This document shows, piece by piece, positions 14,680 through 23,348 of a stretch of DNA of 64,000 nt (position 1 is the first letter of the stretch; each line of letters opens with the position of its first letter). The notes beneath the pieces are model-generated. The model was not told the origin of the DNA and made no database searches. It saw only the letters and a program-made list of their open reading frames with translations. Position numbers and translations under genes: made by a program. The DNA lies in the IMG/VR virus record IMGVR_UViG_3300048691_000181, positions 1 through 64,000 of that record. One strand, written 5' to 3'. This stretch comes from a virus.

Positions 14680-15222
14680 ATGGAAATGAGACAACGATAT
14701 AAAAGAGGAAAGCTTGCGACTTATATTGACCCTGATACAGGAGAGTTAATAGAGTTAACTCCTTCTTATATTCAGAACTATGTTGCGAATGATGGAGAGT
14801 CTTTTTACCAATTGTATGCTGGCTTTATTGGATTATTGCAAGATGGTGTAGAGAAATCAGAGATGAAGATATTTGGCTATTTGCTTGAACATTACATGCA
14901 TAACAATGTCTTCAATATAGGAAAGGCAGTAAAGCAAGACATGGAAGATAGATTAGGGGTAAAGCTAAGAACTATAGAGGGATGTTTAGTTTCTCTAAGA
15001 AAACCGAGAGGAGATGGAACAGCTTTATTACTATATAACACTTCAAACAAAAGTTACTGTATTAATCCAAGATATGTGATACAGAGTTTTGATGGTAAAG
15101 ATGCTCGACTTCAAAAGATTAAGATTTGCCTATCCAATGGATTTGAACCTATTAACTTTTTAAAAAAGAAACAAAATGCAAAGGACGTTCCTGATGATTC
15201 AGAAAGAAAACAACAAGGATAG
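14680..15222 (+). CDS. Winged-helix (RepL-like) DNA-binding protein, first rightward gene
   Basis: 180 residues. The middle (about residues 60-115: KSEMKIFGYLLEHYMHNN ... KAVKQDMEDRLGVKLRTIEG ... LVSLRKPR) reads as a winged helix-turn-helix of the RepL/plasmid replication-protein type, with RTIEGCLVSL the likely recognition helix. The N-terminus has a YIDPDTGELIEL strand pair. In phages such proteins act in early transcription control or replication initiation. It directly follows the promoter/operator region, consistent with a regulator. Confidence 0.6.
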   Translation: MEMRQRYKRGKLATYIDPDTGELIELTPSYIQNYVANDGESFYQLYAGFIGLLQDGVEKSEMKIFGYLLEHYMHNNVFNIGKAVKQDMEDRLGVKLRTIEGCLVSLRKPRGDGTALLLYNTSNKSYCINPRYVIQSFDGKDARLQKIKICLSNGFEPINFLKKKQNAKDVPDDSERKQQG

Positions 15223-15409
15223 TTATACTTACGAAGACCTTGTTAGAGATAGCGAAGGAACTACTAATCCTTTAGATGAAAGTTATCCCTTAAGGATTCG
15301 ACGAGTACAATCAGTCTTTTCAAGAGATGTAAAAAGGATTCTCTTAGAAGAGGAGGAGATTAAGCGTAAAGAGTTAGAGTGGAATAAAAAGATAAAGCGA
15401 ACTAAGTAA
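15194..15409 (+). CDS. Small charged protein, unknown
   Basis: 71 residues from ATG 15194 (MIQKENNKDSYTYEDLVRDS); an upstream ATG at 15176 would overlap the previous gene more. The C-terminal half is a highly charged helix (SRDVKRILLEEEEIKRKELE). The gene overlaps the end of the preceding gene and its TAA overlaps the next ATG (TAATG). No family recognised. Confidence 0.55.
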   Translation: MIQKENNKDSYTYEDLVRDSEGTTNPLDESYPLRIRRVQSVFSRDVKRILLEEEEIKRKELEWNKKIKRTK

Positions 15410-15624
15410 TGACAATTAAGATAAGCCTATCTGAGCCTCAAACAAAGGAAGATAAAGATTACGTTAAAGACTTAAGGAGTCATCTAAAAACAGGATTTTC
15501 AAAAGAAAGAGATACTATCTATTATGCTCCAATAAACAAGAATCAAGTATCTCTTTTGGTAAAGAAACGAATGAGAGAAGCTGAGGTTGAAAGGCGTTAT
15601 AAGAAATCACACGAAATCTATTAG
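15409..15624 (+). CDS. Small basic protein, unknown
   Basis: 71 residues, starting MTIKISLSEPQTKEDKDYVK, with a C-terminal basic helix (KKRMREAEVERRYKKSHEIY). Start coupled to the previous gene by TAATG. Stop is TAG with an in-frame TGA two codons later. Possible nucleic-acid-binding accessory protein from charge only. Confidence 0.55.
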   Translation: MTIKISLSEPQTKEDKDYVKDLRSHLKTGFSKERDTIYYAPINKNQVSLLVKKRMREAEVERRYKKSHEIY

Positions 15625-15626
15625 AC

Positions 15627-16283
15627 ATGACAGCTAAGATTACAATGCACATAGCAAGAGATGATTTATCGAAGCGTATTATCCAATGGATACAGTTTTT
15701 GAATCCTAAGTTATCTCCTCTTACAGAGAAGGAAATGAATCTCTTAGAGGAAGTATTCAGATTGCCTGATAAGTTCTTTGCTGTTCCTTTCTCTACTATT
15801 CCTAAGAGGTTATATGGTGAGCGGTTGAAGATAGAACCTTTAGCGTTACAGAGATTGATTGCCTCCTTGTTTAAGAAGGGCTATCTGGTTAAGGATGAAT
15901 ATGAAGAGATGGATATATTACATCTATTAAAGGGAACTATGGTTAGAGGATTAAAGGAAGAGAGTAAAATAAGATTTGAATTAGACTGGGTATTAGATGG
16001 AGATAATATACGAACCATTGAATCTAAAAGCATTCGAGGAATACATCCAGATATTATTCGAGAAGCAAAGAAAGAGGTATCCCCTTCATCAAGATTATCC
16101 TCGCTTAAGCAAGAAGTAGAAGAAAAAGAAACGAAAGAACATAAACAAATCTTAAATGAAGACACTATTCAATCCTCCGATAAGTCTGGAACAAGCAATG
16201 GAGTACCTTTATCTTCACTGGAACTTATTGAAGCTCAAAAGAAAAGACTGGCAGAATATAGAGCCAGAAGAAAACAATCTTAA
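15627..16283 (+). CDS. Unknown protein, possible winged helix
   Basis: 218 residues. Residues about 30-105 (LSPLTEKEMNLLEEVFRLPD ... ALQRLIASLFKKGYLVKDEY) look like a winged helix-turn-helix; the C-terminal third is a charged, low-complexity tail ending LAEYRARRKQS. Placed in a tightly packed run of small genes before the chaperonin. Regulatory or structural role unknown. Confidence 0.55.
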   Translation: MTAKITMHIARDDLSKRIIQWIQFLNPKLSPLTEKEMNLLEEVFRLPDKFFAVPFSTIPKRLYGERLKIEPLALQRLIASLFKKGYLVKDEYEEMDILHLLKGTMVRGLKEESKIRFELDWVLDGDNIRTIESKSIRGIHPDIIREAKKEVSPSSRLSSLKQEVEEKETKEHKQILNEDTIQSSDKSGTSNGVPLSSLELIEAQKKRLAEYRARRKQS

Positions 16284-16285
16284 TT

Positions 16286-16816
16286 ATGCAAACTAAGAAC
16301 GCCGATATAAAGCTCAAGGAAGCGATGAAACTCTATAACGAGGATAAGCTACCTTCTTTACAAATAGACGAAGCTAAGGCAGATAAGATGCTAAAGACTC
16401 AATTTCTTTATTTAAAGAAGGCTATGACTTTACCTTATACGACCGAGATTAGAGTGCCGAGGTTGCTAACGTTAAAGATGCGCTACCGTCATGTTCGAGC
16501 CAAGATTAATGATTGCATAACTGAAGCTAAGGAACTTCGAGATAAGAAGTGCTATAACTGTGATGATATAGAATTAGAGCGTTCACAAGAAGATACGGAG
16601 AAGTTACAATCCTTAAAGAAAGAAATCAAGTACCAATGGATTTTAAAAGAGAAGTGGATGTCTATTTATACAAAGACGGCTACCTATGCGCGATTAAGAA
16701 AGCTTCGAGCTATGTGGCAAGAAAGGAATAAGGACATAAGACTGAAAGAAGATTATGTCAAGAATAGAAAATTAACTCAAATGCCTCGAACCAATGAGGT
16801 GTTTAATATCGACTAA
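16286..16816 (+). CDS. Helical basic protein, unknown
   Basis: 176 residues, almost entirely predicted helical and rich in Lys, Arg and Leu, with a CYNC motif near residue 92 and a long charged region ERSQEDTEKLQSLKKEIKYQ. Two nucleotides separate it from the previous gene. No domain recognised; coiled-coil character suggests an assembly or nucleic-acid partner. Confidence 0.55.
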   Translation: MQTKNADIKLKEAMKLYNEDKLPSLQIDEAKADKMLKTQFLYLKKAMTLPYTTEIRVPRLLTLKMRYRHVRAKINDCITEAKELRDKKCYNCDDIELERSQEDTEKLQSLKKEIKYQWILKEKWMSIYTKTATYARLRKLRAMWQERNKDIRLKEDYVKNRKLTQMPRTNEVFNID

Positions 16817-16817
16817 C

Positions 16818-17270
16818 ATGTACGATAACGATTCTTATTGGACTAAGAAATTTAAAGTTTATCTTGAATCTGGCAGTCAGAGACTATGCTTTGAGTTTAA
16901 ACCTTCAGCAGAAAATATATTTTCAAAATTAGCAAACGATAAACAACCAGAAAAAATGAACCAAGTAGTTACATTAGACTTAAACGCATTAGACTATTGC
17001 TCGGTTGAGCAACTTAAAGAAATTACAGCTTTGATTGAGAAAATTTCAAAACAGAAGACGACTCTTGATAATCAGAAGATATATCAAGAAATTAAAGCAA
17101 AAGAAAGACAAGAATTAGAGGCTAAGTTTAAAGCACACGAAGCAGTCTCTATGCGTATCGTTACACAAGAAAGATTCATTGCTCAACAAAGAGAACTAAA
17201 GAAAGAATTAGAAAAAGAATATAGAGCTTTAAAAGAAGCTTACGTAGCAAAATATAAAACCACTAACTAA
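16818..17270 (+). CDS. Coiled-coil protein, unknown
   Basis: 150 residues from ATG 16818 (MYDNDSYWTKKFKVYLESGS); the longer frame from 16794 would overlap the previous gene. The N-terminal 50 residues are beta-like, the rest forms a long charged coiled coil (EQLKEITALIEKISKQK ... FIAQQRELKKELEKEYRAL). Function unknown. Confidence 0.55.
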   Translation: MYDNDSYWTKKFKVYLESGSQRLCFEFKPSAENIFSKLANDKQPEKMNQVVTLDLNALDYCSVEQLKEITALIEKISKQKTTLDNQKIYQEIKAKERQELEAKFKAHEAVSMRIVTQERFIAQQRELKKELEKEYRALKEAYVAKYKTTN

Positions 17271-17279
17271 GAAAGAATT

Positions 17280-17843
17280 ATGACAACAAGAACAATTCCA
17301 CAAGTAAAACCACAAGTACAGATGCAACAAGAACAGACAATAACGAATCGTTTCCAACAAGACTTAAAGAAACGTATTGAAGAGAATAAGAAGTTCAATC
17401 AGAACATTCTTGAACACAAAGAATCTTTAGACAAAGTAGAATTCATCACGGGCGATATTATCGTACGGATGTTAAAGTTTGAAGGAGAGCAAGACAATGA
17501 AGGTTTACTCTTAGAGCGGAAGTTTAAACCGTTTGAGACAGAGGGTGGTAGACCTGCTTCTAAGATTGATGACTGGGACTATTCAACTAAGGCTGTCGTG
17601 GTCAAGATGCCAAGCAAGCGTTTCTTAGCACTCTTAACACCAGAGAATAGAGCACGTTACGAACTGGTTAAGGAAGGAGATATAATCTGGTTAAATATGA
17701 GTGTAATGCAGCGAGCTGAACAGTATGCTTTTATTCACGAAAGAAACTATCCTGTTCAAGGCTATGAAGGCTATCTTTTGATTCCAGTCAATAGATTTGA
17801 TGTAATTGAAGGAAATATAGCAGAGTTAAATAAAACCGCTTAG
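17280..17843 (+). CDS. GroES-like co-chaperonin candidate
   Basis: 187 residues. After a charged N-terminal helix (1-50), the region VEFITGDIIVRMLKFEGE, NEGLLLERK, TKAVVVKMP, VKEGDIIWLN and EGYLLIPVNRFDVIEG follows the strand order of GroES (first strand, mobile loop, VVAVG-like strand, VKxGD turn, final YLILxxxDILA strand). The protein is nearly twice the size of GroES because of the N-terminal extension and an insert at about 110-130. It is three genes before a GroEL gene on the same strand, which is the best support. The match is structural by eye and may be wrong. Confidence 0.45.
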   Translation: MTTRTIPQVKPQVQMQQEQTITNRFQQDLKKRIEENKKFNQNILEHKESLDKVEFITGDIIVRMLKFEGEQDNEGLLLERKFKPFETEGGRPASKIDDWDYSTKAVVVKMPSKRFLALLTPENRARYELVKEGDIIWLNMSVMQRAEQYAFIHERNYPVQGYEGYLLIPVNRFDVIEGNIAELNKTA

Positions 17844-17856
17844 AATAAAGAAAAAC

Positions 17857-18450
17857 ATGCTTGTATGGGATTTAGATAAGAATTTCTGGGAGATAAATAG
17901 CATGTTCTATTTGTTCTTCAAAGAACTTAAAGATGAAGATGCTTCTAAGAATAAGGAAGTATCTTCAATCAAGATGTGGTGTATATCGATGATGGGAGCG
18001 GATACTTCTCCGTTAAAAAATATGACGCAAGAGGAGAAAGAATTGATACTAAGAGATTCTTTCTTGAAAGCACATGAGAATGTTATTCTTCCAGAGAAAG
18101 TGTCTAAGAATAAAGATAAAGCATCTTCTAAGTCAGAATACGTTAACGTGTTTAAGATATTCGACAAGAACTTAGATGCGCCTCTGGTTGAGAGGATGGT
18201 AAATATCACACATAGTAAAGCTAAGAAGCTGTTACGAATGTGGGAGAATAAGTTAGAAGAGCGTCAATACTTCATCAATACGACACCTTATGATAAGACA
18301 TCTTACGAGATGTTAGAGAAGATAATACCCCCTACGGCTAAGATGTGGCAAGAGTATTATCGGTTGAAAAAAGAATCAGAAGAAGAGAATGAACAATCTG
18401 TTCACGGTGGTACAGAAGAATCCTTCTTAGAAAAAGAATATGGAAATTAA
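17857..18450 (+). CDS. Unknown protein
   Basis: 197 residues, starting MLVWDLDKNFWEINSMFYLF; helical, acidic C-terminal tail (KKESEEENEQSVHGGTEES). A central segment (DKNLDAPLVERMVNITHSKA) could be a helix-turn-helix-like unit. No family recognised; position between the GroES-like and WDGH genes. Confidence 0.55.
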   Translation: MLVWDLDKNFWEINSMFYLFFKELKDEDASKNKEVSSIKMWCISMMGADTSPLKNMTQEEKELILRDSFLKAHENVILPEKVSKNKDKASSKSEYVNVFKIFDKNLDAPLVERMVNITHSKAKKLLRMWENKLEERQYFINTTPYDKTSYEMLEKIIPPTAKMWQEYYRLKKESEEENEQSVHGGTEESFLEKEYGN

Positions 18451-18451
18451 C

Positions 18452-18850
18452 ATGACAGATAAAGAAAAGCTTAATCAGGTAAAAGAAATAATAGCCTCCT
18501 TAGAAATACCAAAGGGTTCTATATCAGACGGCAACCACACCTTCGATGAACTCTACGAGCATAGATGTATTCTCTGGATTGCACTATGCAAAATGGAAGC
18601 AAATATTGAATTCTATATAGGTGGCACAGCAGGTTCTTCATGGAAAACAACTACACACTCTTCAGGAGATGTAATGGAAGGTTGGTTCCTATTAGGAATG
18701 GGAAAAATAAAAGGAGAACAGATAACATATCATCTACCAATTAAATATTGGAATGATTGTGAATTTGCTCAAATATTAGTAAAAGCTCCAGAATACGATG
18801 GACACTCTTCAAGTGATGTACTTGAAAGAATTAAAAAATTAGAAGACTAA
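18452..18850 (+). CDS. WDGH-family protein
   Basis: 132 residues from ATG 18452; an ATG at 18440 lies within the previous gene. The ordered motifs SDGNHTFDELYEHRCILWIA, WKTTTHSSGD, GWFLLGMG, ITYHLPIKYW and YDGHSSSDVLERI identify a family common in phages and mobile elements and named for its W/Y-DGH motif. Biochemical role not established to my knowledge. Sits directly upstream of groEL. Confidence 0.7.
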   Translation: MTDKEKLNQVKEIIASLEIPKGSISDGNHTFDELYEHRCILWIALCKMEANIEFYIGGTAGSSWKTTTHSSGDVMEGWFLLGMGKIKGEQITYHLPIKYWNDCEFAQILVKAPEYDGHSSSDVLERIKKLED

Positions 18851-18861
18851 AAGCAAGAATA

Positions 18862-20568
18862 ATGCAAGCTAAAGAATATACAAATCACTATAAAAACGAT
18901 GCACGGGATGTACTCATTGAAGGAGTTAACCAATTAGCCGATATGGTTAATGTAACCTTAGGTGCAGGAGGTCGATTGGTCGCTATCGAGAATACATTTA
19001 AAGAGCCTTACCTTACCAAAGATGGCGTAACAGTGGCTAAGAAGATTAAGATTAAACCACCTTATCATCTTGGTGCAGCCATGTTAAGACGTGCTGCCGA
19101 GAGGTTGGGTAATGAGTTTGGTGATGGCACGTCTACTGTTACATGTATGACGCAAAGCTTGGTCAACTCTGGTAGAGACCTTATTTTAAAGAAAGGACTC
19201 AATACACGTCAACTTGTTTATGACCTTGAACAGAAGAAGGGCTTAGTCTTAGAGAACTTAAGACATCAGAAGAAAGACTTAACAGATGATGTACGTCCTG
19301 AACATATTGTCCTAACTTCTACCAACAATGATACAGAGATTACGACAACGATTATGAATGCGTATGCTTCTGTTGGTTCAGAAGGGCTTATCTTAATCGA
19401 AGAATCTAAGTCTATGGATACTCTGGTTCAGCTCACTTCTGGTTATGCTTATGATAGAGGCTATGTTTCTTCTCAGTTCATTAAGGACAATGCTTCTCTC
19501 TCAATTACGATGAACGATGTGAAGTTTCTTTTATGTGATAGAAAGATTGAACGAACAGAGCAGGTCAAAGATATTATTCTTCAGATTGGTATGTCTAATC
19601 GGATGAATAAGACCAATACGAGCTTAGTGATTATTGCAGATGACTTTGACCCTCAGGTATTGGCTATGTTGATTATGACGAATAGGAACTATGATGGGTT
19701 AGGCATTTGTTGTATTAAAGCACCAAGCTATGGTGAAAATCGTTTCTTCATGTTAGAGGACATTGCCGCTTTAACAGGTGCTACTGTTATCTCTCAAAAC
19801 AATGGTCTTTCCTTAGGTGACTTAAGATACGAAGATTTAGGTTCTGCTGGTCAAGTCTTTATCTCGTCAGAACAGTTTATCATTAAAGAACCTTCGCTTG
19901 ATGAAGAACGCGTAAACAAGCGAATAGAACATGCCAATGCTCAATACCACAACGATTCCATTATCTTGTGGGAAAGAGAACAAGCAAGAAAGCGCATGGC
20001 TAAGCTGATGTCTAAGACGGCTATCATCATGGTGGGTGGTACATCCGACTTAGATGTTAAAGAAAAGATGGATAGATACGATGATGCGATTAAGGCTTTG
20101 ATGGTTTCCTTGAAAGGGGGTATCGTTGCAGGTGGTGGAGTAGCGATGTTACAGAGTCGACTTCAAGAAAAAGAAAACGACTGGGCAGCAACCATGCTAA
20201 ACAAGGCTTTATATGCTCCCTTTAAGCAGATTATGGATAATGCAGGTGTAATGCCTAAGGAACGAGTTAGTGTCTTAGAAGCCATTAGGTCAGGTAAATT
20301 CTATACGTTAAAGATGAAAGTAAATAGAGAGAATGATGTATGCGATTTAAGTTCAAACTGCAAATACATATCACCTTTCTTAGCTATTTCAGATTCTTTA
20401 AGAGATACACAATGTATTGACCCTTATCTTGTTACAGAGGCTTGTGTCAATACATCAGTGGCTATTGCAACGTCTATCTTACTTACTGCAGGAATAGTAC
20501 AATCAGAAGTAGCTTTGTCTAACCAACAGCTTCAGTTAGCTGAAGAGATAGACATGATTAACGGATAA
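18862..20568 (+). CDS. groEL: Phage-encoded GroEL (Hsp60) chaperonin
   Basis: 568 residues, close to the usual length. ATP-site motifs are in the expected places: DGVTVAKK (53-60), GDGTSTVT (87-94, containing the catalytic Asp equivalent to D87 of GroEL) and GGIVAGGGVAML (about 418-429). It lacks the GGM-rich C-terminal tail, ending QLQLAEEIDMING. In other phages GroEL homologues fold capsid or other virion proteins. A GroES-like candidate lies upstream in the same run; TerL and capsid genes lie downstream. Confidence 0.93.
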   Translation: MQAKEYTNHYKNDARDVLIEGVNQLADMVNVTLGAGGRLVAIENTFKEPYLTKDGVTVAKKIKIKPPYHLGAAMLRRAAERLGNEFGDGTSTVTCMTQSLVNSGRDLILKKGLNTRQLVYDLEQKKGLVLENLRHQKKDLTDDVRPEHIVLTSTNNDTEITTTIMNAYASVGSEGLILIEESKSMDTLVQLTSGYAYDRGYVSSQFIKDNASLSITMNDVKFLLCDRKIERTEQVKDIILQIGMSNRMNKTNTSLVIIADDFDPQVLAMLIMTNRNYDGLGICCIKAPSYGENRFFMLEDIAALTGATVISQNNGLSLGDLRYEDLGSAGQVFISSEQFIIKEPSLDEERVNKRIEHANAQYHNDSIILWEREQARKRMAKLMSKTAIIMVGGTSDLDVKEKMDRYDDAIKALMVSLKGGIVAGGGVAMLQSRLQEKENDWAATMLNKALYAPFKQIMDNAGVMPKERVSVLEAIRSGKFYTLKMKVNRENDVCDLSSNCKYISPFLAISDSLRDTQCIDPYLVTEACVNTSVAIATSILLTAGIVQSEVALSNQQLQLAEEIDMING

Positions 20569-20579
20569 GTAAAATGGAA

Positions 20580-20663
20580 AGAAGTAGGAGCTCGGTAGGT
20601 AGAGCAAAGATTAAATGAAAGGCTTTAATCTTCGGAACGTGGGTTCGATTCCCACTACTTCTT
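20580..20663 (+). tRNA. tRNA-like gene with 9-bp anticodon arm
   Basis: 84 nt. Acceptor AGAAGTA/TACTTCT, D arm GCTC-GGTAGGTA-GAGC and T arm GTGGG-TTCGATT-CCCAC are good, though three bases, not two, separate acceptor and D arm. The anticodon arm is AAGATTAAA/TTTAATCTT, nine perfect pairs with an 8-nt loop TGAAAGGC, about nine bases longer than normal. Anticodon unassigned. It may be a tRNA with a small insertion in the anticodon loop or a non-decoding tRNA-like RNA. Confidence 0.6.
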
Positions 20664-20672
20664 CAAAATAAT

Positions 20673-20754
20673 GCTACGATACGCTAAATTGGTATTGCGG
20701 CTCCCGTGGAGGGAGTGGTCGAAAGACGTGAAGGTTCAACCCCTTCTCGTAGCA
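20673..20754 (+). tRNA. Type II tRNA (possibly Ser-GGA)
   Basis: 82 nt. Acceptor GCTACGA/TCGTAGC perfect, short D stem CGC/GCG, T arm GAAGG-TTCAACC-CCTTC, and a long variable arm GTC-GAAA-GAC, so a Ser/Leu-type tRNA. The anticodon arm CTCCC-GTGGA-GGGAG has five pairs round a 5-nt loop; opening the inner pair gives a 7-nt loop CGTGGAG in which GGA (Ser) follows a U at position 3 instead of 2. Confidence 0.65.
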
Positions 20755-20773
20755 CAAATAAACACAAAGCAAT

Positions 20774-23314
20774 ATGTTTCTTAAAAATGTAGATTGGCAA
20801 AGACATGTCACAAATAAAGCCTTTAAGGTAGATATTATAAAAGCACATCCACGCTCTTATGATTATCAATCTTTCTGGAAAGAGCAACTAAAGAAAGTCA
20901 GAGAAGGCGTCTGGGAGCAAGGGAAATGGATGCCAGGACGCCTTTACTATTTTACTAACTTTCATAATATCTATCGGAATAAAGGCAAAAACATTACTCA
21001 AAAAGTCTATGCCTTACCAGATTTAAGAGATATAGAATGGGAAATATTTCTTTTGATTGAGGAGATGCGCGGCTTTTCTGGTTTTGATGGGGATGAAGAA
21101 TATACTTGCTTAGAAGAATACGAATACATGGATATTCATAAGTCTAATATTGATATAGAAAGTGAAGCGTTCTTACACGATAGAAGTGTCTTAAAGAAAG
21201 ATAAACCTGAAATATGGTCAGAGATACTGGGGCAATGGAAAGAGTATATTCCTGCAAGACACTATCTTAAACAAATACATAGTCATAATAAAGGGATTCC
21301 TATGTACAGGAATCAGGCAAAGAATATGCTCTGGCTAACTGGACGTGGTGGTGGTAAGTCTATTATACTTGCAGCTCAAGCACTTTACGAATGGTTATTC
21401 GATGGAAAGCCACCAGTTAATAAATATTTAGACTCGGAAGATAGGGTTTCTTTGAAAGATATGAAAGCTTCTATTATAATGGGAGCAGGAGATAAAGGAA
21501 AGACTTCAACAATGGTGCGCTATATGAGAGATGCTTATTCACGTCTTCCAGGAATATACGAATCTCCAGACAGAGCTTACCCTGCACCTTTCTCTAAGCA
21601 ATATACAGGAGGATTTGACACTAAGATTGTATCATCTTACAAGAAAAAAGAAAAAGGCAAATGGTATAAGGATGCTGGGTCAGGTAGTATTATTAGAAAT
21701 CTTTCTTTCTTAGACAATCCCTTTGCGGGTCAAGGGGATAGAAATGGGCTAATTTTATTGGAAGAAATTGGGATGTTTAATAATCTTATTAAAGTATACA
21801 ATGCTTTAACACCTAATACTAAATACGATACTACTAAAAAATTTGGTTCTATATTTATGACTGGTACTGGTGGCGATATTGCTGGAGGCGGAACCGTTGA
21901 CGCTCAATATATGTTCTATAATCCTAAGAACTTTGACCTATTGACATTTGATGACCAGTGGGAACATCGAGGCATGATAGCTTATTTTATGTCTTCTTAT
22001 ATGTTACTTAATCAGCATAGAGATGAAGAAGGCATTGTAGATTTGCCTAAGGCAAAGATTACCCTTGACAATGACCTCGAAAAGATGAGGTTGACTAAGG
22101 ATAGGGATGCCTATGAGATGGAAATGATATATAAAGCTCGTGTTCCTTCTGAAGTATTTTTAACACCTAATGGTAATATCTTCCCAATCGTAGAATTGAA
22201 AGAGCGTTTAACCCAATTAGAGATAGATGGAGAGTTAGACATGTTAGAGAAAAAAGTAAGTCTTCACTATTCTCCAAATGGCATTAATGGTGTAACCTAT
22301 AAACTCTTAGACAAAGGAGAGGCCTTGCCAATAAATAAGTTCCCATGGTCTGATGGTGCATCTAAGGAAGGATGTGTTGTCCTTTACGAATTACCAATAG
22401 AAGAAAAGAGAGTCATAGACGAGACTAATTATCGGAATCAAGATTATAGCTCGATGATGTATGTACCAGAAGGGTTGTACGTTATTGGGCATGACCCGTT
22501 TAGGACCAATTCAGAGAACGGCTCTTTAGCTGCTACCGTGGTTATGAAAACAAAGAAGTATGGTCACAAGTATGGTCACGATGAGATTGTTGCTGTTTAC
22601 TATGGCAGGCCCTTTGAAGGTCGTGATGCATCTAATGAGATACTGTTCAAGTTGGCATTAATGTACAATGCTAAGGTCATGTTTGAGAACAATGTGGGTA
22701 ATGTTAAGGACTTCTTTGAAAAGAAGAAAAGATTAGACTTGCTCTATAAACGACCTTCTTCCGTACTCTCGAACAAGGATGCGTTACACTCTGTCTCTAT
22801 GTCTATTGACTACGGCTATCCACTCTCTAATCAGAAGTTAAAGATGGAAGCACTTCAATATCTTAGAACATGGTTATTGGAAGAACGTGGTAGAGAAAAT
22901 GTAAAAAAGCAGATAGTAACGTATGATAAGTTTGGAAAGAAGAAAATTTTAGAAATCATCGAATCTCAATCGGTTAAGGAAGAAGATGCGATTCGGATGA
23001 AAAACGGAGAAGACTTATCATCAGAGCGATATAAGCAGATAAGAAATTTAGATAAAATTCACGACCGAAGACTCTTAGAAGAGTTAATTTCCTATAACTT
23101 AGATGGCAACTTTGATGCGGTTCATGGATGCATAGGAGCAGTCTTAGCCTTAGAAGAGGACTATAATAAAAAGACATCTGAAGTATTTCAACAAGAGAAT
23201 GCAAATAAGATGAAATACTTCACCGAGAACCGTCGAATATTCAAAGACTTAGACTATATCGAGAAACGAAGAATCGTCGCTTACAATCAAAATAAAGTGG
23301 GTTCTCCGACATAA
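20774..23314 (+). CDS. terL: Terminase large subunit (DNA-packaging ATPase/nuclease)
   Basis: 846 residues. Walker A LTGRGGGKS (about 187-195) and Walker B LILLEEIGMF (about 326-335, acidic pair EE) form the packaging ATPase; the C-terminal nuclease begins with the strand YVIGHDPFR near residue 570 (Asp a metal ligand) followed by KVMFENNVGN near 635. It cuts concatemeric DNA and drives it through the portal. Large size and adjoining portal gene match crAss-like phages. No small terminase gene is recognised nearby. Confidence 0.9.
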   Translation: MFLKNVDWQRHVTNKAFKVDIIKAHPRSYDYQSFWKEQLKKVREGVWEQGKWMPGRLYYFTNFHNIYRNKGKNITQKVYALPDLRDIEWEIFLLIEEMRGFSGFDGDEEYTCLEEYEYMDIHKSNIDIESEAFLHDRSVLKKDKPEIWSEILGQWKEYIPARHYLKQIHSHNKGIPMYRNQAKNMLWLTGRGGGKSIILAAQALYEWLFDGKPPVNKYLDSEDRVSLKDMKASIIMGAGDKGKTSTMVRYMRDAYSRLPGIYESPDRAYPAPFSKQYTGGFDTKIVSSYKKKEKGKWYKDAGSGSIIRNLSFLDNPFAGQGDRNGLILLEEIGMFNNLIKVYNALTPNTKYDTTKKFGSIFMTGTGGDIAGGGTVDAQYMFYNPKNFDLLTFDDQWEHRGMIAYFMSSYMLLNQHRDEEGIVDLPKAKITLDNDLEKMRLTKDRDAYEMEMIYKARVPSEVFLTPNGNIFPIVELKERLTQLEIDGELDMLEKKVSLHYSPNGINGVTYKLLDKGEALPINKFPWSDGASKEGCVVLYELPIEEKRVIDETNYRNQDYSSMMYVPEGLYVIGHDPFRTNSENGSLAATVVMKTKKYGHKYGHDEIVAVYYGRPFEGRDASNEILFKLALMYNAKVMFENNVGNVKDFFEKKKRLDLLYKRPSSVLSNKDALHSVSMSIDYGYPLSNQKLKMEALQYLRTWLLEERGRENVKKQIVTYDKFGKKKILEIIESQSVKEEDAIRMKNGEDLSSERYKQIRNLDKIHDRRLLEELISYNLDGNFDAVHGCIGAVLALEEDYNKKTSEVFQQENANKMKYFTENRRIFKDLDYIEKRRIVAYNQNKVGSPT

Positions 23315-23348
23315 TTAGCAGAAACAAAAACACCTAACAAAAACATAG

